From Bdellovibrio sp. (GTDB lineage: Bacteria > Myxococcota > SpSt-1050), in contig DYEF01000023.1 in assembly GCA_020725805.1 (NCBI GenBank), forward strand, positions 1-64,000: 64,000 nucleotides of DNA. The letters run 5' to 3'. Made by a program: the position numbers and the translations under genes. The notes under the pieces are model-generated. The model saw only the letters and a list, made by a program, of their open reading frames with translations. It was not told the origin of the DNA and searched no databases. Below are positions 25,045 to 34,500 of the stretch, piece by piece (the stretch's first letter is position 1; each line of letters begins with the position of its first letter).

Positions 25045-26194
25045 GATAATTGTTTCAGACAAAGGTAGGGAGAGAATCATCTCCGGACACAAATGGGTAT
25101 TCCGCTCTGACATCGCAGAAGACAAATCGGACAATTCGGATATCGTACTTATATTCGACAAAAAGAGGCATCTTCTCGGAACCGCCCTTTACTCAAGAGA
25201 TTCACAGATTGCATTGAGGTTGATGAGTACAGACGAGATAACAGATGTAGCAAAACATATCGAAAACTCGCTTGATTCTGCGATAAGATACCGTAAATCA
25301 CTGAATCTCACGGGCGACTGTATGAGAATAATCCATTCTGAGGCAGACAACCTGCCGGGTCTGATAATCGACAAATACTCTGACACCATTGTATTTCAGA
25401 TACTCACCCGCCCGATGGAGAATCTGAAGGATATCGTTATACAAAAGATCGTAAACACACTGAATCCCGTGCAGGTATTCGAAAAGAACGACTCCGGCAC
25501 GAGGGATATCGAGAAACTTCCGAAGATTCTTCAGACCGTCTACGGTACCAAAAGGGATAATCTCTTCTGCACCGAAAATCATCTTGTCTTCTATGCAGAC
25601 CTCATAAACTCACAGAAGACATCCGAATTTTTAGACCAGAAAATCAACAGATTCATCCTCGGACAGAGAGGAAGCGGAAGAGTACTTGATCTGTTCTGCT
25701 ATCACGGCTGGTTTGGATGCAATATCAGGAATTACAGTGAACTCATTATCGCAGACTCATCAAGAGAGGCACTCAGAATAGCCGAAATAAATCTCAAGCT
25801 CAACCAGAAGAAGAATTTCTCTGTAAAAGAAATAAATGTCTTTGATTTTCTGAGGACACTGGACAAACAGAATGAATCTTTCGACACAATAATCCTCGAC
25901 CCTCCCGGATTCATCAAGAGCAAGAAGGACCTTAGAAGCGGATATTCGGGATATAAGGAAATAAATCTGAGGGCGATGAAGATACTGAAGAGAGACGGGA
26001 TACTGGCAACATTCTCCTGCTCTTATTATATGAGCAACGAAGAATTTCTGAATATGCTGCGGGATGCCGCAAAAGATGCAAAAGCCGAATTTATTATAGA
26101 GACGAGTCTTAGCCAGTCCCCCGACCACAGAGAGCTTCTCGGCTTCCCTGAATCCCATTACCTCAAAGGATACCTTCTAAGAAAGGTAAACTGA
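25028..26194 (+). CDS. RlmI-like class I rRNA methyltransferase
   Basis: 388 residues. An N-terminal PUA-like domain (about 1-75: GRERIISGHKWVFRSDI) and a linker region precede an SAM-dependent methyltransferase fold. Motif I is RVLDLFCYHGWFGCN, the acidic residue follows in IIADSS, and the catalytic-type motif is ILDPPGFIKSK, with a Cys near FSCSYYMS. Relatives are RlmI/YccW, which makes 5-methylcytosine in 23S rRNA, and other m5C-type enzymes. The gene overlaps the pseudouridine synthase by 17 bases, making a three-gene rRNA-modification operon. The NPPY motif of adenine methylases is absent, in keeping with a cytosine-C5 enzyme. Confidence 0.88.
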   Translation: MQKTNRIIVSDKGRERIISGHKWVFRSDIAEDKSDNSDIVLIFDKKRHLLGTALYSRDSQIALRLMSTDEITDVAKHIENSLDSAIRYRKSLNLTGDCMRIIHSEADNLPGLIIDKYSDTIVFQILTRPMENLKDIVIQKIVNTLNPVQVFEKNDSGTRDIEKLPKILQTVYGTKRDNLFCTENHLVFYADLINSQKTSEFLDQKINRFILGQRGSGRVLDLFCYHGWFGCNIRNYSELIIADSSREALRIAEINLKLNQKKNFSVKEINVFDFLRTLDKQNESFDTIILDPPGFIKSKKDLRSGYSGYKEINLRAMKILKRDGILATFSCSYYMSNEEFLNMLRDAAKDAKAEFIIETSLSQSPDHRELLGFPESHYLKGYLLRKVN

Positions 26195-26312
26195 ATGCCG
26201 ACTGACTATTGGCTGTAAACCCATATTGAACTTCAGCTCTCTCGCCTTCAGCCCTTCAGCACTATCCTGTCTGTGGACTGTAGACCTTGGACTTCTTCTG
26301 TGGACTATACCA

Positions 26313-27851
26313 TCACTTCCACCGGTAATCTATCCCTATCGAGACGATTGGACCACCGAAGCCCTCTTCATCCCATTCTTTTTCATACTCCATCTTATTT
26401 GTCTCGGGATTGCAGACAAGTGAGTGACTCTTTCTCTTTTTGTAATCAAAGACCGCCGCACCACCTATAGAGACAGGAATAATCAATGTCCCGTCTCCTC
26501 CGTTACCCCTCACGAAATTCTTTATCCCTATCTCACCCATAAACCATCCGGCCTGTGAATATGCCCAGTGCGAAAAAAGGTTCACGCTTTTGGAGACGGG
26601 AGCGGATATTTCTATATCAAGACTGTTCCATGCAAATTCATATTCCGCCTCTTTTCCTGAATCACAGGGGTCACCCTCCTTATTAACTCCTCCTGCTGCC
26701 ACATCTGCACCGACAAAACTCCAGCTGCTGTGCTTCTCCTGATAGATGAATGAGTTTCGCATAGTAAAACTCAGTCCGTCTATCGCACCAAGTCTGACCT
26801 TCTGCATAAAGAGAAAGTTTCTCTGCAGATCGTGTCCCGAATAACTGTATCCCGTGCCGAGTCCGACCTCGAAGAGGTCTGTATTATAAGAGGGGATTAT
26901 GTCAATCTGGAAAGGGCTCGTATTATCCGTTGAAAATAAAATTCCCGCATTACTTATTCCGGCCTCGAGCTTGAGCGGAAAAGAGAATGTATAGTCATAC
27001 ATAAGACTAATCAGAGTACCGACGGTCAGGGTCTCGACACCGATAAACGGAGCAACTCTTCCGTAAATCCTCTGCAAATCCTTTTCGTATGACGGGGCAT
27101 ACAGACTTTCGGAGAGAGGCTTTTCGGTTAGCAGGGCGACATCTCCCACATAAGCCCTGTTCCCTCTTCCTATTCTTATCATACATCTGTCCTCGGATAC
27201 CTGAACAACCGGTGAGACTGCGGTCTGCTCTAAAGACGGCATCATCTCATAACTCTTTGTCCTGAGATTATATGTCTTTTTGAGTTCAGATGAGAGTATC
27301 TCGAACTTCATATTCTTTTCTATCCCGTCCTTTGAGCCGAGATTGATTATTGCATATCCCGGTGTCACTTCGATTACCTTCCCTTCCGGCCTTTTCTGCT
27401 CCTTCAAATCCGGCTTCTGCTGAGTAACTCCAGCGACAGAGCCTGCAGTCTTCTTGTTCAGAAGTTCATTTGAGAATGAGGTGACCGAGACCTTGCCGTC
27501 CGGTTTAAGGACCAGAGGAATCTGGGAATATGTGGCCAGTACGGCATATATCTGCTGACCATCCGTTTTGAACCTGACCACCTCACCATAGGTCTGTATG
27601 TTCTGCAGTTTTTCGGGCTTCTTCTCTTTATTCAATCTGTATACCTCAATGCCCTCCGACCCCCTTGCTACCATCAGGTACTGGTCTGCGATGATACAAT
27701 CAAACACTTCGGACGATTCTATCCTGAAAAGTTCGCTCTCCTTTTCGTTAACTATCACCTGACCATTCTCAACCTTGCAGTTCATCTGGTCGGCATAAAT
27801 CTCACTTACAAAAAGAGATACCGCAATAAAAATACCTAATACATACTTCAT
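26313..27851 (-). CDS. Exported envelope protein with FlgT/SH3-like segment and barrel-like C-terminus
   Basis: 512 residues with a signal peptide (MKYVLGIFIAVSLFVSEIYA). The next 100 residues look like propeller or beta-sandwich strands (FDCIIADQYLMVARGSEGIEV). A segment near 160-240 (KVIEVTPGYAIINLGSKDGI, then FEILSS and ADV-type strands) resembles the C-terminal domain found in FlgT and in regulators that sense envelope stress. The last 260 residues alternate hydrophobic strands rich in Tyr/Trp and could form an outer-membrane barrel ending in IGIDYRWK. I chose the ATG at 27851 (GGAGG upstream). It is divergent from the WD40 kinase, 205 bases away. Function unknown. Confidence 0.62.
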   Translation of the reverse strand: MKYVLGIFIAVSLFVSEIYADQMNCKVENGQVIVNEKESELFRIESSEVFDCIIADQYLMVARGSEGIEVYRLNKEKKPEKLQNIQTYGEVVRFKTDGQQIYAVLATYSQIPLVLKPDGKVSVTSFSNELLNKKTAGSVAGVTQQKPDLKEQKRPEGKVIEVTPGYAIINLGSKDGIEKNMKFEILSSELKKTYNLRTKSYEMMPSLEQTAVSPVVQVSEDRCMIRIGRGNRAYVGDVALLTEKPLSESLYAPSYEKDLQRIYGRVAPFIGVETLTVGTLISLMYDYTFSFPLKLEAGISNAGILFSTDNTSPFQIDIIPSYNTDLFEVGLGTGYSYSGHDLQRNFLFMQKVRLGAIDGLSFTMRNSFIYQEKHSSWSFVGADVAAGGVNKEGDPCDSGKEAEYEFAWNSLDIEISAPVSKSVNLFSHWAYSQAGWFMGEIGIKNFVRGNGGDGTLIIPVSIGGAAVFDYKKRKSHSLVCNPETNKMEYEKEWDEEGFGGPIVSIGIDYRWK

Positions 27852-28056
27852 AAATCCTCCCTGAAACAATCTGCATCTGAACTCCTTTTATCACAGGCAA
27901 ACTGTCAAGTCCAGATTTATGTCCTTGCCGGGAGAGCTTATGACACAGAAGTCTATATAGCCGCAACCGGAGTCTTTTCAGTTGAAAAAAGAGGGATATC
28001 AGATAGAATCGGCGTCTATGAAAGAGATGAACAATCAATCCAGAAGGTAGATCTCG

Positions 28057-31000
28057 ATGGAAAGGGAGATACTTTTTTGCATAACAGCTCTTCAGATGGG
28101 GCTCGCGACTCCCGAATTGCTGAAAAATATCGGTAAAGAGCTTTCGGAGAAGAAGATAGGCTCAATCCGTGCAGAGCTTATCAGAAGGGCATCGATTCCG
28201 CCCGAAAAAATCAAGACAATAGAGCAGGCTGTGGACCTCTCCGCCTCTGTACACAACGGCAATTATAAAAAAATACTTTCGCAGAAGATATACCGCAAAC
28301 TTGTCAGAGAAGCCTTCGGTGATTCCATCAGCATAAGCCATACCGGAGAGCTCAGACCTTCATACCCCAGAATAGTAGACGACGAGACAATGACCGATAT
28401 CCATACGGTGACGGAGGAATCACCGGAGAGATATTCACAGATAAAGGAGATAGGAGCCGGAGGAATCGGAAAGGTATTACTCGTATATGACCGGCATACA
28501 GGAAGAAATATTGCAGTAAAGGAGCTTCTTCCGGATATCAATCATCAGGTCTCCTCAGATTCGGTAATCAGTCCCGACGAGGCAAGATTCTTAAGAGAGG
28601 CGAGACTGACCGCCCAGCTGGAACATCCGTCCGTTGTCCCCGTCTATGAGATAGGGAGAAAACCGGACAACTCCATCTACTACACAATGAAATACGTAAA
28701 GGGCAGGACGCTCTCGGATATAATCAGGAGCTCAAGCAGTCTCAATGAAAGACTCAAATTCCTGAGTCACTTCCTCAATCTCTGCAATGCCATCGCATAC
28801 GCACACTCAAAAGGAGTCATTCACAGGGATATCAAACCACACAACGTTATGATCGGGGAGTTCGGAGAGACAGTCGTACTTGACTGGGGGCTGGCGAAGA
28901 TAAAAGGGACTACCGACACAGAGAACGAAAAATTTGCCAACCAGATGAGATTGCTGATGGATGCTGCGGCAGGAAAGACGGTAGCCGGAGAGGTAATGGG
29001 AACGCCGCAGTATATGCCGCCCGAACAGGCGTGGGGAGATGTAAACAATATCGACGAAAAGAGCGACATATACTCCCTCGGTGCCGTCCTCTATGAAATT
29101 CTGACAGGATTCCCTCCTTTCGACGGAGATTCTCCTTTGGAAATAGTCAAGGCAGTCAGGGCATATTCGCGCGGAGAAAAAAAACTCGTACCGGTAAAGG
29201 AGGAAGAGCCGGAATCTCCCGACGAACTCGCCGCAATAGCCGAAAAGGCACTGTCGGCTGACAAGAACAGGAGATATCAGTCTGTCGTTGACCTCATCGA
29301 CGACGTCGAGGCATATATAGCGGGTCGAAAGGTGAGCGGACACAGATATTCGGTCTTCGCCTACCTGCGCTATATATTTAGAAGGGGAAAAAGGTCGCTG
29401 TTATTCGTTCTTACGGTCCTCACAATTCTGGCTCTCGCAACCTTTCTGCTCTATCGGACAAACAACATCAGATATGAGAATATTTTCAGACTATATACAG
29501 AAAAGGCGCTGAATAATATTGAAAAAAATGACTTTCTCTCCGCCGCATACTATGCAGCACTCGCATCGGATATCAAGATGGGACCGAATCCGCTGACCAG
29601 TATTCAGAATAATCAGATAGCATCGTCGCTTATTGGTGCCACCACCATAAAAGAGAAGAGTATAACATCAATCTCGGTATCGGATGATTCGAGATTCCTT
29701 GCCACCGGCACCGATGACGGGACAGTCTTTTTATATGAACTGGCGACATTAAAGACAACCGGAAAGGCGTCATTTCCGTCAGCTGTCTCGAAAATAATCT
29801 TTTCCTCAGAGGGAGATAAACTTGCAGCAGGTTTTTCGGACGGAAATATCAGGATATTCAATCTTCACCCCTTCTCGCTCGTCAAGGTAATCAAGGATTT
29901 TTCAACTCCGGTAAAGTCGCTTGTTTTTTCAGAAGGAGGGAAATATCTCTTCGCCGCTGCCGGAAACATATCTTCAGAACAGAGACAAGTGGCCGATTGC
30001 TCAATCAGGATATACTCTACCGGGGCATACAAATTTATCGATAATCTAACAGGACATACGAAATCCGTAAGTAATCTTTCAATACTTGATTCCGGAAAGT
30101 ATCTAATATCATCCTCTTACGACGGCAACATTATAGTCTGGGACATATTCAGCAAAAAGGAGATTAAGAGATTTACACTCGGGACTCCGGTCTTAAACCT
30201 TTCTGTAGCGAAAGACTTTCCTGTTTTTGCCCTCACTGAGGAGGGTAAGTTATTCTCACTCAGTATCTCTTCCGAACCGGCAATTATCTCTATCAAATCA
30301 TACAACCACAATATTATTACGGCAGGTGCCGGCAGCATAATCACCGGAGGAGGGGCATACGACGGCGAAAAATGCAGATTCTGCGACCTGAAGATATATG
30401 ACCTGCAGAAGAACATTAATATTGTTCAGGGTTTCAGGTTCAGGATAACCGACATTGTACTGACTTCTGACACAAAACACATAATTGTATCTGACGACAG
30501 AGGGAATATCTTTATCTTCAAACCGGCAAGCCTGCTTTCAAAACCATTTAAGGTTCAGTACAAATATACTTTGGCAGATCAGTTAGCTGGTATGAGATGT
30601 CTGAAACACATACAGAGCTGCTTTGCAACAGACAGGTCGATGAACTTTTATACCCTGCTGCCTGACAGGGTTGAATCAGAGACCGCTTACAAATTGCCAA
30701 AGGCTATCGAGCACGGTAACTTCTATATAGTCGACAGAGATACAATTATCATCAACACCCCTGACAGGGAAGTCTATTATGCAAATCCGGCCAAAACGGT
30801 ATATAAGAAGATATTTGCCGAAGCTTTAAAGATTCAATCCCTCAGAATAAGCAACAACAACGAATACATAGGTATCACGGATACAGAAGATACTTTCTAT
30901 CTTCTGAAAAAATCGGGAGGTGAAATATCCGATACCCTCATCAGGGAAAGAAACGTACTCGGTTTTAACTTCCTGCCGGATTCCCTGTCTGCGTACTTCT

Positions 31001-31527
31001 TACGTGCCGAGTTCAATGCAGCAGGTGAAAGGTTATATATTCTTGCCCAGAAAGAACTGATGACAGAGAATCCCGAAAAGATACTGATAAAGACGAAGAA
31101 TCAGATGAGAGAGCTGATAACATCCGAGAACCCCCTTGTCCTTGATGCACAAAACACGATATATACAATAAGCAGAAACGGACTGGTTTCGAATTACAGA
31201 ATACAGGTTCCCTACAAGATTGAGAGGGTCATCCATTTACCCAAAAGCGTCTATGCCGTCCTTCAGTTCGAAGAGAAGAATTTCTTTGCTGTCTATAATA
31301 TCCTGACGAAAAAAATAGTCTCCTATCTGGCCGGACATACTGAACCGATAGTCAATATTGATGTGCTTGAAAACAGGATTTTTACAATTGGTCTCGACGG
31401 AACAGTAATAGTATACAATACGGATTTCGAAACATCTTCACAGCGCTTTTCAGGACCCGAAATCAAATCAGAGATTCAGAGGCTGAAAGAGATTCTGAAG
31501 GGGCTCAACAGATTCTTCGAAGACTGA
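28057..31527 (+). CDS. Ser/Thr kinase with extracytoplasmic WD40-like propeller
   Basis: 1156 residues. An N-terminal helical region (1-120) is followed by a Hanks-type kinase (about 127-400) with GAGGIGKVLL, HRDIKPHN (H256, D258), DWGLAK in place of DFG, and GTPQYMPPEQAWGD. A membrane helix lies at about 448-467 (LLFVLTVLTILALATFLLY). Beyond it are many WD40/PQQ-like blade repeats, for example SISVSDDSRFLATGTDDGTV, ISSSYDGNIIVWD and TIGLDGTVIVYN. The propeller would be outside the membrane and could sense ligands. DWG instead of DFG is common in this propeller-kinase group. Its TGA abuts the convergent alpha-2-macroglobulin stop. Confidence 0.92.
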   Translation: MEREILFCITALQMGLATPELLKNIGKELSEKKIGSIRAELIRRASIPPEKIKTIEQAVDLSASVHNGNYKKILSQKIYRKLVREAFGDSISISHTGELRPSYPRIVDDETMTDIHTVTEESPERYSQIKEIGAGGIGKVLLVYDRHTGRNIAVKELLPDINHQVSSDSVISPDEARFLREARLTAQLEHPSVVPVYEIGRKPDNSIYYTMKYVKGRTLSDIIRSSSSLNERLKFLSHFLNLCNAIAYAHSKGVIHRDIKPHNVMIGEFGETVVLDWGLAKIKGTTDTENEKFANQMRLLMDAAAGKTVAGEVMGTPQYMPPEQAWGDVNNIDEKSDIYSLGAVLYEILTGFPPFDGDSPLEIVKAVRAYSRGEKKLVPVKEEEPESPDELAAIAEKALSADKNRRYQSVVDLIDDVEAYIAGRKVSGHRYSVFAYLRYIFRRGKRSLLFVLTVLTILALATFLLYRTNNIRYENIFRLYTEKALNNIEKNDFLSAAYYAALASDIKMGPNPLTSIQNNQIASSLIGATTIKEKSITSISVSDDSRFLATGTDDGTVFLYELATLKTTGKASFPSAVSKIIFSSEGDKLAAGFSDGNIRIFNLHPFSLVKVIKDFSTPVKSLVFSEGGKYLFAAAGNISSEQRQVADCSIRIYSTGAYKFIDNLTGHTKSVSNLSILDSGKYLISSSYDGNIIVWDIFSKKEIKRFTLGTPVLNLSVAKDFPVFALTEEGKLFSLSISSEPAIISIKSYNHNIITAGAGSIITGGGAYDGEKCRFCDLKIYDLQKNINIVQGFRFRITDIVLTSDTKHIIVSDDRGNIFIFKPASLLSKPFKVQYKYTLADQLAGMRCLKHIQSCFATDRSMNFYTLLPDRVESETAYKLPKAIEHGNFYIVDRDTIIINTPDREVYYANPAKTVYKKIFAEALKIQSLRISNNNEYIGITDTEDTFYLLKKSGGEISDTLIRERNVLGFNFLPDSLSAYFLRAEFNAAGERLYILAQKELMTENPEKILIKTKNQMRELITSENPLVLDAQNTIYTISRNGLVSNYRIQVPYKIERVIHLPKSVYAVLQFEEKNFFAVYNILTKKIVSYLAGHTEPIVNIDVLENRIFTIGLDGTVIVYNTDFETSSQRFSGPEIKSEIQRLKEILKGLNRFFED

Positions 31528-34500
31528 TCAGTGAACCGAAATCTCCTCATTCGGAATCTCTCCGTAGATATCAGGCATATACATCAGTTCTACCCGCGTG
31601 GGAGGGAGTCTGAATTTACCCTTTGTATTCAGCCTTACTGAATATTCAAATACAATCTTATCCGAATAGACATACTCATAATAGGTTCTAATATAGCCGT
31701 CTCTCACATCCGAGTAGGTATATTCCCAGAAATAATCCGCTGAATCAGCGGCATCCTTCTTTATCCTTCCCATAACCTGAGAGCCTGTAATAAGCGGGTC
31801 AATGAGCACTATATTACTATAATGTGAATCCGGTTCATAAGTAATTCTTACTTTTACAAGGTCTGATTGCCTGAACTCCTTTTTTATAAGGCCCTTTTCA
31901 TCCAGATACTCCTTTTTTATCTTAAATCCCTTGAAGACAGGCTGAGTCAGTGGTGATTTCTCAATAAACAGAGTCTTTACCCAGTAACTATTCTTATTAT
32001 CCTCACAGACAAGTTTTTCCGGTTTCCCCTCTTTGCAGCCTGCAGCCGTCTCTCCACCTATGATTTTCCCGTCTTTCGTTATATCAAAGAGAAATGACTT
32101 TGTCTTAAAAGTATCGTCAACGTTCTCCGTAAAGTAATTACATCCCAAACTTACCATAAGGGAGCTTTTCTCAAAATTCGTTTTGAATCTCTTTGCAAAG
32201 AGCCTTAATGCCACAGCGGCATATGCATTCGCCGTCGTATTGTAGAGATAACCGCCCTTCTCGAACCGGTTTATGAGTCCGTTTGCCATCTTGCCGAGCT
32301 TAGTCTCATCTGCATCTGTTCTCAGCAGATAAATCAGGGTTCTGGCAAATGCCTCGTCCTCGGAGCGCATAAGCCACCAGTATCTGTTTCTATCGTCTGA
32401 TTTCAAAAAGTATGCCCCGCTCTTCTCCGTAAAGAACGAAAATATTGCATTCTCCAGTTCCTTGTTTTTTCCGGCAACACCGGCAACATCGATAATCGAA
32501 GAAAGTGAGAGCAGAGATACCTCCGGTTTAATAGCATTTAATAATTCTGATGACCTTGTCTTATCATATTTACTCAACACAAAGAGCGCATAGAGTCTTT
32601 CGAGATTCTGGGTAGTCTGAATATATACATTTTTCCTGTAGATCTTACCAATCACAAAATTCATCAGGGCATCTGTCGTCCTCTGAATTATATGATATGG
32701 GAGTTCGAATCCGTTCAGATTCGTTATATCCAGCACGTAGGCTGTAAGCATAGGTGAACCTTCCTGTGATGACGGAAAATATTTGAGAAATCCGTTATCA
32801 TCCAGATAGAGGTTTATCTCATTTAAGAGCTTGCCGAAAAACTCCTTGTCGTCTGCGACCACGGCATAAGATATCTTCTGCTCCAGACATGCGAGGGCAA
32901 AACCACTGTAGTTCACAAGTTGTCTCCCCGTCTCACTCAGGTCCCTGAGAAAAGAAATATTTATCCTCTTCTGAATATCCTTTTCAACAAATCCCCTGTA
33001 ACTCTCGGATGAACTCCCGGATAATCTTTTGAATATGGACTGTACAACCCTCGACAAGTCAGCCTCCACTATCTTCTGACCGACACTGATACTGTCAATT
33101 ATTTTACCGTCCGAGAGTATATCTATTCTGTATTTACCTTCATCTGCAATATCCGGAATCTTGACGGGGAACGATACCCTGCGGTTGTCGCCGGCCTTAA
33201 TCATTACATTCTCTGGTCCAAGCAGATCCTTTCTGACCAGTCTGTTCCCGCTGAAGAAGCTGACCTCTCCCGTAACCTGCAGGCCAAAACTCTTCTGGGA
33301 GACGTTCTTGATTACAAATTCCGCATCATAGCTGTCACCCTCTCTTGCAAAATACGGTAAAGATGAATTTATAAAGAGCTCCTTCGTGCTCTCTATGCCG
33401 GCATATCCGGTACCGAATCTCTTCTGAGTCGAGGCAACGGCGATGATTCTGAACGAAGTAATCGAATCATTTAAAAAAAACTCAAAATCCGCCCTGTTGT
33501 TCTTTACCTTAAGGGATTCATCAAAGTAAATCAACGTATCAAACAACTCCCTTGTAACAATCCTGCCTCCGCCTCCCCCTGACGGAAGTGCCTTTCTGCC
33601 GAAATGCCTCTTACCGATTACCTGAATCAGCCCCGTGGAAGTATTGACCCCGAGCCCGCCCTTCTTTATCATATTATCCAGCAGGTTGTATGTCGGATTT
33701 TCAAGAAGTGTCAGCAACCCCTCATCAATCACTACAAGAGTTACATCTGCATCATCACCATCAGCACCTTTTATCTCGACGCTCCCCTTTACCTTCTCCC
33801 TGATCTTATACCTCTTCTTCTCTGTCTTTATATCCACACCAAGCCTGTATTTATCCTTATCAACACTTATTTCCGTCATTCCCATCTTCAGAGAAGGCTT
33901 CGCAAGGTCAACAAGGAAAGTGGGAGGAGGAGAGGCGACTCTGCCTCTTATCAGGACAACAGATATATAGGCATTCGGAGAGTATTCGGGCTTTACCCTC
34001 AGTTCTATAACCGGCTTTTTGCCTGAAAGTTCTGTTACAAAGTAATCCAGTACTGATTCCCGCTCGACCGTTACAAGTGCGGTTGCATTTTCAAACGGCG
34101 TTACAACCCTGAGTTTAAGTGTCTCGCCTGTTTTATACTCAGTCTTATCGGGGAAGACGTCAATCCTGTCCGAATCCGAGGCATAATCAAACCAGTAATC
34201 GCTCTCATAGTCATACGAATAGACCGAGGAATAAGAGACCGCCAGATTCCTCCTGCTGTCACCCGCAATCACCTCGGCTGAATACTGACCGCCTTTTTCA
34301 ATCTTTTTGCTGCATATCACTCTGCCCTCCTCGTCCGTCGTGGCAGTGCAGAGTTCACCGAGCGGTTTTACCTCGTTTATATGTTCATACGAGTAATACC
34401 CTCCTAAAATCTTCTTTCTGTGGACATAACTGATGGTCTGATACAGATTTATTGTAACCTTCTCTCCCTTAACCGGTCTCTTTTCGGTATCCAGGACTAC

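Noticed and set aside
26195-26312. Repeated CTGTGGACT words after the RlmI-like gene
   Set aside because: Two short copies 30 bases apart without a larger unit; probably chance.
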